NCBI RefSeq assembly: GCF_000732625.1
Contig: NZ_JPJI01000012.1
Span: forward strand, 101,816-165,815
Source of the DNA: Nonlabens ulvanivorans
Lineage (GTDB): Bacteria; Bacteroidota; Bacteroidia; Flavobacteriales; Flavobacteriaceae
Length of the DNA stretch: 64,000 bases
Direction of reading: 5' to 3'
Shown here: positions 19,533 through 28,788 of the stretch, piece after piece
Layout: each line of letters opens with the position of its first letter
Position numbering within the stretch: position 1 is the first letter of the stretch
The notes under the pieces: generated by a model
Seen by the model: the letters and a program-made list of their open reading frames with translations, nothing else
Database searches by the model: none
What the model was told of the DNA's origin: nothing
Made by a program: the position numbers and the translations under genes

Positions 19533-20116
19533 TATATTTTTTTCATTAGTTTAATAAATATCTCTTTATCCTGTCTTTCCTTTACAGAATTGTAACATGA
19601 CTCCATTATAATAATTTTGAAGTGTGACTCGAAAAGCTTAATATATTCTGTAATAATGCCTCCAAATGGAGGTCCGTTCAATTTGTTTTCAAAGTTAAAT
19701 AAAACACCAACTAATCTACCGTTGTCTTTTAATAGTTGATGTGTCTTTTTAATGTAGCTTTCGCGAAAGCGTGGTTCTAAAGCACAAAAAAATGTTTGTT
19801 CTAATATTAAATCATACTTGCCATTATGATCAAAAAAATCCTGTTGTACAAAATTACAGCAGGGTAGGGCTATCTTTTCTTTGGCATATTTAATAGGTGA
19901 TGATGCAATATCTAAAATAGTAATGTTCTTAAAACCGCTGTTAAAGAGATATTCTGCTTCATATGCGTTACCAGCACCTGGGATCAAAATAGATATGTCT
20001 TTATCTGTTAATTGATCAATGTAATTCTTTAAAGGTGTAGATACTTTTCCTAAATCCCATCCAATTGAGTTGTTGGTATATCTCTCTTGCCAGTATTGTT
20101 GATCTAATTTAATCAT
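19532..20116 (-). CDS. SAM-dependent methyltransferase, TPMT family
   Basis: 194 residues. N-terminal YWQERYTNNSIGWDLGKVSTP is typical of thiopurine methyltransferase-like proteins; the SAM motif I is ISILIPGAGNAYEAEYL and motif II is around ILEQTFFCAL. Substrate unknown. It overlaps the S4-domain gene by 4 bp. A palindrome copy at 19757-19770 is read in frame as RFRES. Confidence 0.88.
   Translation of the reverse strand: MIKLDQQYWQERYTNNSIGWDLGKVSTPLKNYIDQLTDKDISILIPGAGNAYEAEYLFNSGFKNITILDIASSPIKYAKEKIALPCCNFVQQDFFDHNGKYDLILEQTFFCALEPRFRESYIKKTHQLLKDNGRLVGVLFNFENKLNGPPFGGIITEYIKLFESHFKIIIMESCYNSVKERQDKEIFIKLMKKI
19757..19770. repeat. Interspersed palindrome copy 5, in the TPMT-like gene
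   Basis: 14-bp perfect core GCTTTCGCGAAAGC, translated as part of Arg-Phe-Arg-Glu-Ser. Confidence 0.95.
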
Positions 20117-20493
20117 TCTTCCTCATCTTGTTGGCCTAGTAAATCGTTTAAGTCTCTACGATCTTTTTTAGTGGGTCTTCCTTCACCTTTGCGTCTATAA
20201 TAATCTTGATTCAGTTCTATCATTTTTCGAGCTTCAAAATTTTCCTGTGGAGTACGATCTAACCTATATAAATTGACTAGTTTATTACCTACTCGACTAT
20301 CTGGCAGGTCTATTACTTCAATTACATAGTTGATTTGGTCTTTACGTAATTTTATTATATCTCCAGGATATACATCTCTAGATGGTTTGATAATTGAATC
20401 GCCAACTCTGATTCGTCCTTTTTTTGCGGCATCGGTAGCCTTGCTTCTAGTTTTGAAGTATCTAGTAGCCCATAAATATTTATCCACTCGCAT
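20113..20493 (-). CDS. S4-domain RNA-binding protein (Hsp15-like)
   Basis: 126 residues. S4 domain at the N-terminus: MRVDKYLWATRYFKTRSKA, then AAKKGRIRVGD. Hsp15 binds free 50S subunits carrying nascent chains to recycle stalled ribosomes. The tail RRKGEGRPTKKDRRDL is basic then acidic. Promoter TACTTTTG lies on the minus strand at 20531-20524, back to back with that of the FKBP gene. Confidence 0.88.
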   Translation of the reverse strand: MRVDKYLWATRYFKTRSKATDAAKKGRIRVGDSIIKPSRDVYPGDIIKLRKDQINYVIEVIDLPDSRVGNKLVNLYRLDRTPQENFEARKMIELNQDYYRRKGEGRPTKKDRRDLNDLLGQQDEEE

Positions 20494-20523
20494 AACAGAA
20501 GCTTTAATTAAGCGTTATCTCAA

Positions 20524-20531
20524 CAAAAGTA
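20524..20531 (-). promoter_or_regulatory. -7 element TACTTTTG (minus) for hslR-like gene
   Basis: Perfect TAnnTTTG reading on the minus strand, 31 bp before the ATG at 20493, divergent from the plus-strand -7 at 20543-20550. Confidence 0.5.
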
Positions 20532-20542
20532 CTAGAAAATAC

Positions 20543-20550
20543 TATCTTTG
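20543..20550 (+). promoter_or_regulatory. -7 element TATCTTTG for the FKBP lipoprotein gene
   Basis: Perfect TAnnTTTG 13 bp before the ATG at 20564; the second in-frame ATG (20570) is also possible as start. Confidence 0.6.
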
Positions 20551-20563
20551 AGCGCTTAAAAAA

Positions 20564-21529
20564 ATGAAGATGAGAAACCTTAAATACATTGTGACTAGTT
20601 GTCTGTTTATAATTATAGCAATCGCCTGTAGTCCAGATGATGATTCAACAACGGTTGCAATTAGAGATCGACAAGAAGTTGATCTTGAAGATCAATTAGA
20701 GCTACAGAATTACTTAGATACCCATTTTTGGAACTATGAAGATTTTGCAACAAATCCTGCAGGTAGTGATTTTGAGATAAAATTTGATTCTTTAGTAGGT
20801 GTGAATGCAAATAAAATCCCATTATCTCAACAGGTGACTACTTCTATTTTAAGAAGAGAGGATATTGATTATACGGTTTACACACTAAATGTTAGACAAG
20901 GTGGTGGTGCAAAGTCTCCATCATTTGCAGATAGTACTTTAGTGAGTTATAAAGGTTATCAATTAAATAAGGAAATGAATGATGATGGTTCTTATCAACA
21001 GATTGTTTTTGATTCTTCAACAAACGCAATTTGGTTTGATTTGCCTCAAGTTGTGAGTGGTTTTATGGAAGGTGTGACTCAATTTAATGAAGCTACCACC
21101 ATTACACCGCAACCCGATGGTACATTATCATATGATGATGGTGGAATTGGTGCTGTATTCATGCCATCTGGTTTAGGCTATTTTTCTAGTTCGGTATCTG
21201 GTATTCCAGCATATTCGCCTTTGGTTTTTACTTTTCAGCTTAGAGCTGTGAAAATCACTGATCACGATGGTGATGGAGTGTTTTCTAAATTTGAAGATTT
21301 GGATGGAGATCGTAATTTAAGGTCATCTGATAATGCAGATAATACCGATGAAGATACGATAGGTGCTTTTAACTATATAGATGCTGATGATGATAATGAT
21401 GGTGTTGATACCATCGATGAAAATGCAGATCCTAATGGGGATGGAGATCCAAGTGATGCTTTAGATACAGATGGTGATGGTGTGCCAGATTACTTAGATG
21501 CTGATACGGCTATTGCAGTAACAACCTAG
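20564..21529 (+). CDS. FKBP-type isomerase lipoprotein with acidic calcium-binding-like tail
   Basis: 321 residues. Lipoprotein signal with lipobox IAIACSP (Cys near residue 22). The FKBP fold is seen from SLVSYKGYQL-like strand (residues about 125-135) through WFDLPQVVSGFMEGV and PSGLGYFSSS to VFTFQLRAVKI. From residue about 230 the chain turns into Asp-rich segments (DHDGDGVFSKFEDLDGD, DADDDNDGVD, DTDGDGVPDYLDAD) like thrombospondin type 3 calcium repeats. Probably an outer-membrane-anchored isomerase or folding helper. The gliding-associated FKBPs are of similar design, but no gld genes are nearby. Confidence 0.87.
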   Translation: MKMRNLKYIVTSCLFIIIAIACSPDDDSTTVAIRDRQEVDLEDQLELQNYLDTHFWNYEDFATNPAGSDFEIKFDSLVGVNANKIPLSQQVTTSILRREDIDYTVYTLNVRQGGGAKSPSFADSTLVSYKGYQLNKEMNDDGSYQQIVFDSSTNAIWFDLPQVVSGFMEGVTQFNEATTITPQPDGTLSYDDGGIGAVFMPSGLGYFSSSVSGIPAYSPLVFTFQLRAVKITDHDGDGVFSKFEDLDGDRNLRSSDNADNTDEDTIGAFNYIDADDDNDGVDTIDENADPNGDGDPSDALDTDGDGVPDYLDADTAIAVTT

Positions 21530-21550
21530 GATCTTTACTCCATATATAGA

Positions 21551-21587
21551 TAATAATATGAGCCTCAATCGAGGCTTTTATTATTAA
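21551..21587 (+). terminator. Rho-independent terminator after the FKBP gene
   Basis: Stem GAGCCTC/GAGGCTT with AATC loop, extended by AATAATA/TATTATT arms and followed by T-rich sequence. Confidence 0.8.
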
Positions 21588-21692
21588 CATCTCTTTGCGA
21601 TTATTGCAAATAATTGAATGATTATTAGGTAATTACGCAAATAAAATTGTAGTATTCACAATATTATTGTCTTGAATTTAAAAAACAAGATC

Positions 21693-22328
21693 ATGAAATC
21701 AATTGTAATTTGTATCATCACTTTAGTCTTATCACTAAATTGTGTAGCACAAAGTAATGGGGCTACATCATCTGCAGAATTAGACATTAACCAAAATATA
21801 CCTTATGTAAAAATAGGTGCAGGTTATTGGATTCCTACCAGCAAACTATCGTATTTTTTAAATAATGCACCTTTTTTTGAATTAGGAATTGTAATACCAG
21901 ATGATTCTTATAGTAGGAGTTTTGAGTTAGGAGTTCAACTTGTTATTCCTCAACAAGAAAATTTCTTTCTATTAAGAGATAATAATGAGGATTATGAAAT
22001 TGAGGCGACTACTATATTAAATGCTTATTTAAAGCTTAATAAATACATATGGGAAAAAGATAGAAATCGCTTAGAACTAACTTTTGGATTAGGGATGTCA
22101 TCAATATTTCTTGATCCGGTAACTAGGGCAGGAGATGCTGTTTTGGATTATGATAATATAAACTCTTTTCTAGTAGCACCTGGGTTATCATATACCTTTA
22201 GTTTTAAGGATAAATCGATAGTTCAAATATCATTTGATATGCAGTATACACCATTTAAAATGGAGCGAGGCACGACTAAAGATTTGAACTCTTTTTCCAT
22301 GCTTCCTAAGATAGCTTATCGCTTTTAG
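21693..22328 (+). CDS. Outer-membrane beta-barrel-like protein, 211 aa
   Basis: The open frame reaches back to a TTG at 21672, but the ATG at 21693 starts a normal signal peptide (SIVICIITLVLSLNCVAQ) and follows a -7-like TATTATTG at 21662-21669. The mature part has alternating hydrophobic strands, with periodic aromatic residues and a C-terminal Phe (LPKIAYRF), typical of small outer-membrane barrels. No specific family recognised. Confidence 0.75.
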   Translation: MKSIVICIITLVLSLNCVAQSNGATSSAELDINQNIPYVKIGAGYWIPTSKLSYFLNNAPFFELGIVIPDDSYSRSFELGVQLVIPQQENFFLLRDNNEDYEIEATTILNAYLKLNKYIWEKDRNRLELTFGLGMSSIFLDPVTRAGDAVLDYDNINSFLVAPGLSYTFSFKDKSIVQISFDMQYTPFKMERGTTKDLNSFSMLPKIAYRF

Positions 22329-22354
22329 ACGGTTGCTGGACAATTAGAAAACAA

Positions 22355-22389
22355 AAAAAATCCTTTAAGCTCAGCTTAAAGGATTTTTT
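22355..22389. terminator. Bidirectional terminator
   Basis: 16-bp perfect stem AAAAAATCCTTTAAGC/GCTTAAAGGATTTTTT with TCA loop, between the convergent barrel gene and the transketolase genes; T-runs on both strands. Confidence 0.92.
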
Positions 22390-22409
22390 AATTTGAATAA
22401 GATGAAAGA

Positions 22410-23363
22410 TTACTTTCTGCTTATTACTTTTTCAGCTTTTAATGCAATATTCTCTGCGTTTAAGCCATATTTTTCTAATAATTGAGCTGGTGTTCCACTT
22501 TCACCAAAGGTATCCTGGGTAGCAACAAATTCTTGTGCCGTTGGATGGTGCATCGCTAATGTGCGAGCAACACTTTCTCCTAATCCGCCTAGATAATTGT
22601 GCTCTTCGGCAGTAACGACACAACCAGTTTTTTTAGCTGATGCGATGATAGCAGCTTCATCAAGAGGCTTAATAGTGTGAATATTAATGACCTCTGCGCT
22701 GATTCCTTTTTCATTAAGAGTTTTAGCCGCTTCTAAAGCTTCCCAAACTAAATGACCAGTAGCTATGATAGTAACGTCAGTACCTTCCTGTAGCATCACT
22801 GCTTTTCCTATTTCAAACGTTCCATTTTCTGGAGTGAAGTTAGCTACTTTAGGACGACCGAATCTTAAATAAACAGGTCCGTGATGCTCCGCTATAGCTA
22901 GTGTAGCTGCTTTAGTTTGATTGTAGTCACACGTGTTGATTACAGTCATGCCAGGCAACATTTTCATTAATCCTATGTCTTCTAAAATTTGGTGTGTTGC
23001 ACCATCTTCTCCTAGAGTAAGACCTGAGTGAGAAGCACAAATCTTTACATTCTTATCAGAATATGCGATGCTTTGTCTGATCTGGTCATAAACACGACCT
23101 GTAGAAAAGTTAGCAAAAGTTCCCGTAAATGGAATTTTACCACCTATAGTCATACCTGCCGCGATTCCCATCATGTTTGCCTCTGCAATACCAACTTGAA
23201 AGAAACGCTCTGGATGATTATCTGCAAAAGCATTCATTTTTAGAGAACCCGTTAAATCAGCACATAGCGCTACAACGTTCTCATTCTTTTTTCCTAGTTC
23301 CGTAAGTCCGTCACCAAAACCTGATCTCGTATCCTTACTTCCTGTATTTTCGTAAATTTTCAT
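22410..23363 (-). CDS. Transketolase, C-terminal subunit
   Basis: 317 residues corresponding to the pyrimidine-binding and C-terminal domains of transketolase: TRSGFGDGLTELGK, CADLTGSLKMN, FVQVGIAEANMMGIAAGM-like FQVGIAEANMM, and GEDGATHQ. It pairs with the upstream gene encoding the thiamine-diphosphate-binding N-terminal half. Together they form a split transketolase, common in Bacteroidota, working in the pentose phosphate pathway. Confidence 0.95.
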   Translation of the reverse strand: MKIYENTGSKDTRSGFGDGLTELGKKNENVVALCADLTGSLKMNAFADNHPERFFQVGIAEANMMGIAAGMTIGGKIPFTGTFANFSTGRVYDQIRQSIAYSDKNVKICASHSGLTLGEDGATHQILEDIGLMKMLPGMTVINTCDYNQTKAATLAIAEHHGPVYLRFGRPKVANFTPENGTFEIGKAVMLQEGTDVTIIATGHLVWEALEAAKTLNEKGISAEVINIHTIKPLDEAAIIASAKKTGCVVTAEEHNYLGGLGESVARTLAMHHPTAQEFVATQDTFGESGTPAQLLEKYGLNAENIALKAEKVISRK

Positions 23364-23394
23364 ATACTCATGCTGTTAATACAGCGTGTTTTAA

Positions 23395-24240
23395 TTAATA
23401 ATCACCTAAGGTTTCTGGATTCTGTCTTAATGCTTCAGCAAGTTGCTCATCATTAGGAGCAATACCATGCCATGCATGAGATCCCATCATAAAGTCGATA
23501 CCATTACCCATTTCAGTATGAAGCAGGATACAAACGGGCTTACCTTTTCTAGTAAGATTCATTGCTTCTTTCATTCCAGTGATAATTGCATCTACATCAT
23601 TTCCTTTCTGAACCGTAATAACATCCCAGCCAAAAGCTTCAAATTTATTACGTAAATCACCTAATGCAAGTACCTGTTCTGTACTACCGTCAATCTGTTG
23701 CCCATTCACATCAATTGTTGATATTAAATTATCAACCTTATTTGCAGACGCATACATAGCAGCTTCCCAGATCTGTCCTTCTTGTAATTCACCATCTCCA
23801 TGAAGTGTGAAAACCGTTTTATCATCTCCGTTTAACTTTTTAACTTGTGCAGCACCTATAGCAACACTCATTCCTTGACCTAATGAACCACTTGCAATAC
23901 GCACACCTGGTAAGCCTTCATGAGTTGTTGGGTGACCTTGTAGTCTGGTGTTTAGTTTTCTAAAAGTACTTAACTCAGATACCGGGAAATATCCAGCACG
24001 AGCAAGAACACTATAAAAAACAGGTGAGATGTGACCATTAGATAAAAAGAATAAATCTTCATTTATTCCGTCCATGTTAAAGCTAGGATCATGATCCATT
24101 ACTTCATTATATAAGGTAACAAGAAATTCTGTGCAACCTAGAGAGCCTCCAGGATGTCCACTACTAACCGCGTGTACTTGTCTTACGATATCGCGACGTA
24201 CTTGCGTTACTAAATCTTTTAAGTGCTGTGTATCAGCCAT
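23395..24240 (-). CDS. Transketolase, N-terminal subunit
   Basis: 281 residues. The thiamine-diphosphate/metal-binding region is HGDGELQEGQIWEAAMYAS, with SSGHPGGSLGCTEFL and SGSLGQGMSVAIG. It forms the active transketolase with the C-terminal subunit 31 bp downstream. Promoter -7 TAACTTTG on the minus strand at 24271-24264. Confidence 0.95.
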   Translation of the reverse strand: MADTQHLKDLVTQVRRDIVRQVHAVSSGHPGGSLGCTEFLVTLYNEVMDHDPSFNMDGINEDLFFLSNGHISPVFYSVLARAGYFPVSELSTFRKLNTRLQGHPTTHEGLPGVRIASGSLGQGMSVAIGAAQVKKLNGDDKTVFTLHGDGELQEGQIWEAAMYASANKVDNLISTIDVNGQQIDGSTEQVLALGDLRNKFEAFGWDVITVQKGNDVDAIITGMKEAMNLTRKGKPVCILLHTEMGNGIDFMMGSHAWHGIAPNDEQLAEALRQNPETLGDY

Positions 24241-24263
24241 TTTGGTTTTTTTTGATGATGGTT

Positions 24264-24271
24264 CAAAGTTA
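24264..24271 (-). promoter_or_regulatory. -7 element TAACTTTG (minus) for split transketolase
   Basis: Perfect TAnnTTTG on the minus strand, 24 bp before the ATG at 24240. Confidence 0.55.
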
Positions 24272-24401
24272 GAACGATTCTCATTTTTTTAAAGGGTCAA
24301 TTACCTACCACTTATTAACTAAAAACCATGTTTTGTAAACAAATTAAAAAATAGTGGAGAACTAGTTTATTTATAAGTGCCGTTAGAGTTGTCATAATTA
24401 C

Positions 24402-24415
24402 GCTTTCGCGAAAGC
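24402..24415. repeat. Interspersed palindrome copy 6, intergenic
   Basis: 14-bp perfect core GCTTTCGCGAAAGC between divergent transketolase and tgt genes. Confidence 0.95.
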
Positions 24416-24511
24416 ATAATAACAATGTCTATATTTATAATTATCTACTTCAATTGGTTCCTAATTCATTTTGAGATATTAAAATGAAGTACAAATTCAA
24501 GTTCATTAAAG

Positions 24512-24519
24512 TATCTTTG
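24512..24519 (+). promoter_or_regulatory. -7 element TATCTTTG, leaderless arrangement, for tgt
   Basis: Perfect TAnnTTTG ending six bases before the ATG at 24526. Because it lies inside the upstream extension of the open frame, it argues against the earlier ATG at 24484. Confidence 0.65.
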
Positions 24520-24525
24520 CGCCGC

Positions 24526-25656
24526 ATGAAATTTGATTTATTACAAACTGATTCACAAAGCCAAGCGAGAGCTGGAGTTGTGCACACGGACCATGGAGCG
24601 ATTGAGACTCCTATATTTATGCCTGTAGGTACTGTAGGTACTGTTAAAGGCGTTCACCAACGCGAGCTAGAAAACGATGTCAATCCTGACATTATACTAG
24701 CAAACACCTATCACCTATACTTACGACCTGGTATAGATGTGCTAGAAAAAGCTGGTGGATTACATAAATTTATGAACTGGGATCGTCCTATTCTTACGGA
24801 CTCAGGTGGATATCAAGTGTATTCTCTTAGTGCAAATCGTAAGATTAAAGAAGAAGGTGTGAAATTTAAATCACATATAGATGGTTCATACCACTTTTTT
24901 ACTCCAGAACGTGCTATGGATATACAGCGCAGTATAGGTGCAGATATTATTATGGCATTTGATGAGTGTACTCCATATCCATGTGAATATAATTATGCGC
25001 GTCGCAGTATGCACATGACTCACCGATGGTTAAAAAGGTGTATAGAGCACTTTAACAATACTCCTAATAAATATGGTTTTAATCAAACTTTATTTCCGAT
25101 CATTCAAGGAAGTACATACAAGGATTTAAGAGAACAAAGTGCTGAGTTTATCGCAAATTGTGATATGCCTGCAAATGCGATAGGTGGACTGTCAGTAGGT
25201 GAGCCGGCTGAGGAAATGTATGCTATGACAGATGTCGTTACAGCTGTATTGCCTAAGGATAAACCTCGATATCTTATGGGTGTGGGAACGCCTATTAATC
25301 TATTAGAAAATGTAGCGTTAGGTGTCGACATGTTTGACTGTGTGATGCCTACACGTAATGGGCGTAATGGGATGATTTTTACAGCTCATGGTACCATGAA
25401 CATGAAGAATAAGAAATGGGAAACAGATTTCTCACCATTAGATCCGGGAGATTATGCTTGGGTAGATACTGCTTATTCTAAAGCTTATGTACGTCACTTA
25501 TTTACTGTAAACGAGATGTTGGGTAGACAAATTTGTACCATACACAATTTATCCTTCTATTTATGGTTAATGAGAGAAGCTCGCAAGCATATAATAGCAG
25601 GTGACTTTAGAACATGGAAGGATAAGATGGTTAAACAAATGGATAATAGACTTTAG
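24526..25656 (+). CDS. tgt: Queuine tRNA-guanine transglycosylase
   Basis: 376 residues, normal length. It exchanges guanine-34 for preQ1 in tRNAs with GUN anticodons. Seen: MPVGTVGTVKGV, the catalytic DSGGYQVYSL, GGLSVGEPAEEMY, and MGVGTPINLLENVALGVDMFD with PTRNGRNG. The usual bacterial zinc motif CxCxxC-x-H near the C-terminus is not visible; the region reads DPGDYAWVDTAYSKAYVRHL. That variant is notable. Start at 24526 fits the promoter. Confidence 0.93.
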   Translation: MKFDLLQTDSQSQARAGVVHTDHGAIETPIFMPVGTVGTVKGVHQRELENDVNPDIILANTYHLYLRPGIDVLEKAGGLHKFMNWDRPILTDSGGYQVYSLSANRKIKEEGVKFKSHIDGSYHFFTPERAMDIQRSIGADIIMAFDECTPYPCEYNYARRSMHMTHRWLKRCIEHFNNTPNKYGFNQTLFPIIQGSTYKDLREQSAEFIANCDMPANAIGGLSVGEPAEEMYAMTDVVTAVLPKDKPRYLMGVGTPINLLENVALGVDMFDCVMPTRNGRNGMIFTAHGTMNMKNKKWETDFSPLDPGDYAWVDTAYSKAYVRHLFTVNEMLGRQICTIHNLSFYLWLMREARKHIIAGDFRTWKDKMVKQMDNRL

Positions 25657-26729
25657 TGCTTAAAATTCTAGATAGATACATATTAAAACAATACTTAGGA
25701 GCTTTTCTACTGCTCTTGTGCCTTTTCATACCTATTATGATTACCGTGCATATTGCAGAAAAGATAGGGAAGATCTTAAGTAAAAACATCCCTTTTGCCG
25801 AGGTGATGATGTACCTTCTAGACTTTACCATCTATTTTTCAAATTTCTTATTTCCTATTTTTCTCTTTATTTCTACCATGTTTTTCACTTCTAAACTGGC
25901 TAATAATACAGAGATTGTCGCCTTTCTAAGTTCTGGAGTGTCTTACAATAGATTTTTGCGTCCTTACATAATAGGTGCGGTATTAGTTTGTGTTACCGCT
26001 TTAGTATTTAGTACCGTGTTTGTTCCAGATGCAGCAGCAGGATTTAATGAGTTTCAGTTCAAATACTTTAAGTCAGAAAAAGAACGGCAGACCAATAATG
26101 TTTTCCGGCGTATATCGGATGACGATTATGTGTATGTAAGTAATTACAATTCTGGAAGAAAAACAGGATACGATTTTACCTTAGAGCATTTTAACGGCAA
26201 TGAACTAGAGTATAAATTATACGCAGAACGTATTGCTTTTAAAGACAGCATTTACACACTCAGTCGTTATAAAAAACGTGTACTGCAGGAAAATGGAGAA
26301 ATATTAACTACTAAAGCAAAATTAGACACCATTCTTAATTTTGATATAGATGAGTTAACTCCATCATCTTATGTGGCAGAGACTTTATCTTATCAAAAGC
26401 TTCTTGATTTTATAGAGACGGAAGAAAGTCGTGGTAATGGAAATATGAACGTATATTATGTTGAGAAACATAAGCGTACATCCATACCTGTAAGTGCTTT
26501 AATATTTACCATTATAGCTGTTGCAGTATCGTCTGTTAAAAAGCGAGGTGGAATGGGTGTGAATCTTGCGATAGGTCTAGCCATAGCAATGAGTTATATG
26601 TTCTTGGATAAAGTATTCGGAACTATTGCAGAGAAAAGCACATCGTTTGAACCATGGATCGCCGTTTGGGCTCCTAATATATTCTTTGGTATAGTAGCTT
26701 TATTCCTGATAAGAAATGCGCGACGATAG
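25656..26729 (+). CDS. LptF/LptG (YjgP/YjgQ) family permease
   Basis: 357 residues starting with GTG that shares one base with the tgt stop. N-terminal LDRYILKQYLGAFLLLL and transmembrane helices at both ends with a periplasmic domain between are typical of LptFG, which extracts lipopolysaccharide from the inner membrane with the LptB ATPase. It overlaps the next gene by 14 bp. Whether it is LptF or LptG cannot be told. Confidence 0.92.
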   Translation: MLKILDRYILKQYLGAFLLLLCLFIPIMITVHIAEKIGKILSKNIPFAEVMMYLLDFTIYFSNFLFPIFLFISTMFFTSKLANNTEIVAFLSSGVSYNRFLRPYIIGAVLVCVTALVFSTVFVPDAAAGFNEFQFKYFKSEKERQTNNVFRRISDDDYVYVSNYNSGRKTGYDFTLEHFNGNELEYKLYAERIAFKDSIYTLSRYKKRVLQENGEILTTKAKLDTILNFDIDELTPSSYVAETLSYQKLLDFIETEESRGNGNMNVYYVEKHKRTSIPVSALIFTIIAVAVSSVKKRGGMGVNLAIGLAIAMSYMFLDKVFGTIAEKSTSFEPWIAVWAPNIFFGIVALFLIRNARR

Positions 26730-27615
26730 ATTATTTAATTATCTCCATCTTCATTTTATAGTTTTTATTTGGGGTTTTACCGCAGTATTAGGTGCACTTA
26801 TTTCGATAGAATCTGTGCCTCTAGTCTGGTGGCGCATGGTGCTAGCCGTCATTATGATTGTGATCTACATGAAGGTGAAAAAGATTCCGTTTCAATTTAC
26901 GGGAGTTCATAAAGTACCGCGCAAGCGTTTGCTATCCATTTGTCTAGCAGGTATGGTCATCGCCTTGCACTGGATTACATTTTTTGGTGCCATTAAAGCG
27001 TCTAATGTATCTGTTACTCTTGCGATGATGAGTACAGGAGCTTTTTTTACAGCCTTGCTAGAACCGCTGTTTACGCCTAAAAAATTGGTATGGTATGAAC
27101 TAGTATTTGGGATGGTGATTATAGGTGCTTTGTATTATATTTTTCAAGTAGAGACAGAGTATATTATGGGAATGGTGCTGGGAATAATAAGTGCTTTTTT
27201 GAGCGCTACATTCTCGATTATGAATGTGACTTTTGCAAAAGAGCATCCTCCGTCAATGATATCGTTTTATGAATTATTAAGTGGTGTATTATTGCTATCC
27301 TTATTTTTTGCGCTCCCACAATTTGACTTTGTTGGACCACAACAATTGTCTAGTGATGACTGGTTGTGGATGGGAATATTAGCATCTGTATGTACTGCTT
27401 ATGCGTTTATCGCTAGTGTAAAAGTAATGAAGTATTTAAGTGCTTATACGGTCATGCTTACCACAAACCTCGAGCCAGTTTATGGGATTCTACTAGCGTT
27501 TTTCATATTGGGCGATGCAGAGCAAATGACACCACAGTTCTACATTGGTGCCATTGTTATTCTAGTGGTTATTGTCCTCAATGGTTTTATAAAGACACGT
27601 TTACAACGCAAATAG
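26716..27615 (+). CDS. EamA-family (DMT) transporter
   Basis: 299 residues with about ten hydrophobic helices in two EamA repeats; the first includes VFIWGFTAVLGALIS and WWRMVLAV, the second FSIMNVTFAKEHPPSMISFYE and TNLEPVYGILLAFFILGD. These are drug/metabolite exporters of unknown substrate. The start overlaps the LptFG-like gene, so the two are co-translated. Confidence 0.9.
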   Translation: MRDDRLFNYLHLHFIVFIWGFTAVLGALISIESVPLVWWRMVLAVIMIVIYMKVKKIPFQFTGVHKVPRKRLLSICLAGMVIALHWITFFGAIKASNVSVTLAMMSTGAFFTALLEPLFTPKKLVWYELVFGMVIIGALYYIFQVETEYIMGMVLGIISAFLSATFSIMNVTFAKEHPPSMISFYELLSGVLLLSLFFALPQFDFVGPQQLSSDDWLWMGILASVCTAYAFIASVKVMKYLSAYTVMLTTNLEPVYGILLAFFILGDAEQMTPQFYIGAIVILVVIVLNGFIKTRLQRK

Positions 27616-27668
27616 TAGAAGCATTAATAGCTCTATAATTATTTTAAAAGTTAAAGAGCTGTTTCATG

Positions 27669-27686
27669 TCGCTTTCGCGAAAGCGA
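27669..27686. repeat. Interspersed palindrome copy 7, 18-bp perfect, intergenic
   Basis: Core GCTTTCGCGAAAGC extended by TC/GA, between the DMT transporter and accA. Confidence 0.95.
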
Positions 27687-27746
27687 ATAAAATAAAACCT
27701 CTTAATATCTTATACTATTGAGGTGCTATCGCTTAAAAGAATCTAT

Positions 27747-27754
27747 TATATTTG
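27747..27754 (+). promoter_or_regulatory. -7 element TATATTTG for accA
   Basis: Perfect TAnnTTTG 28 bp before the ATG at 27783; it lies inside the frame's upstream extension and so supports the later start. Confidence 0.55.
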
Positions 27755-27782
27755 TCTTCCTAACAAGAACAACCCTAAGTTT

Positions 27783-28736
27783 ATGGAATATCTTGATTTT
27801 GAATTACCTATCAAGGAACTTGAAGAAAAATACCAGCAAACGCTGGCCATAGGAAGTGATAGCGAAGTAGACGTTACCGCAACCTGTAAACAAATAGAGA
27901 AAAAATTAAAAGCGACTCGCAAAGAGATTTATGGCAATTTAACGCCATGGCAACGTGTGCAAATGTCACGTCATCCTGCTCGTCCTTATACACTAGATTA
28001 TATCAAAGCAATTTGTGGTGACACATGGCTAGAGCTGCACGGTGATCGTGGAGTAAAGGATGATAAAGCGATGATAGGTGGACTAGGTAAGATAGGCGAC
28101 CAGAGCTTTATGTTCATCGGTCAGCAAAAAGGTTTTAATACCAAGACACGTCAGTATCGCAATTTCGGTATGGCAAATCCTGAGGGATATCGTAAGGCCT
28201 TACGTCTTATGAAAAGTGCCGAGAAATTTGGTGTTCCTGTAGTATGTCTTATTGACACACCAGGTGCATATCCAGGACTAGAAGCTGAGGAACGTGGACA
28301 AGGTGAAGCAATTGCTCGCAATATTCTTGAAATGACTCGTTTAAAAGTACCTATCATTGTAATGATCATAGGTGAAGGAGCAAGTGGTGGAGCGCTAGGT
28401 ATAGGAGTAGGTGATCGAGTAATAATGCTTGAAAACACTTGGTACTCTGTCATCTCACCAGAGTCTTGTTCTTCCATTTTATGGCGCAGCTGGGAATTTA
28501 AAGAGCAAGCTGCAGATGCGTTAAAGCTAACTGCAACTGATATGAAAAAAATGAAACTGGTTGATGAGATCCTCAAAGAACCAGTAGGTGGCGCGCATAC
28601 TAATAGACCTGATACTTTTAAAGCAGTAAGTGCATGCATATTACGCCATTATGAAGAATTGAAAGTTCTAAAAGCTCCAGAGCTTGTTGAACAACGTATG
28701 GATAAATATTGTAATATGGGTGTTTACAAAGAGTAA
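27783..28736 (+). CDS. accA: Acetyl-CoA carboxylase carboxyltransferase subunit alpha
   Basis: 317 residues from [17 protein letters not shown], the usual AccA opening. Carboxyltransferase motifs are seen: [51 protein letters not shown], and [12 protein letters not shown]. It transfers the carboxyl group from biotin to acetyl-CoA with AccD, the first step of fatty-acid synthesis. Monocistronic, with a strong terminator following. Confidence 0.97.
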   Translation: MEYLDFELPIKELEEKYQQTLAIGSDSEVDVTATCKQIEKKLKATRKEIYGNLTPWQRVQMSRHPARPYTLDYIKAICGDTWLELHGDRGVKDDKAMIGGLGKIGDQSFMFIGQQKGFNTKTRQYRNFGMANPEGYRKALRLMKSAEKFGVPVVCLIDTPGAYPGLEAEERGQGEAIARNILEMTRLKVPIIVMIIGEGASGGALGIGVGDRVIMLENTWYSVISPESCSSILWRSWEFKEQAADALKLTATDMKKMKLVDEILKEPVGGAHTNRPDTFKAVSACILRHYEELKVLKAPELVEQRMDKYCNMGVYKE

Positions 28737-28757
28737 GCCTATTACCATCTTATATAT

Positions 28758-28788
28758 AAAATCCCTAGACCGATAGGTCTAGGGATTT
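28758..28788 (+). terminator. Rho-independent terminator after accA
   Basis: 13-bp stem AAATCCCTAGACC/GGTCTAGGGATTT with GATA loop and trailing T-run. Confidence 0.92.

Noticed and set aside
28151..28639. Long minus-strand open frame (162 codons) opposite accA
   Set aside because: It lies wholly antisense to accA, and its translation is a Ser/Ile-rich shadow without family features.
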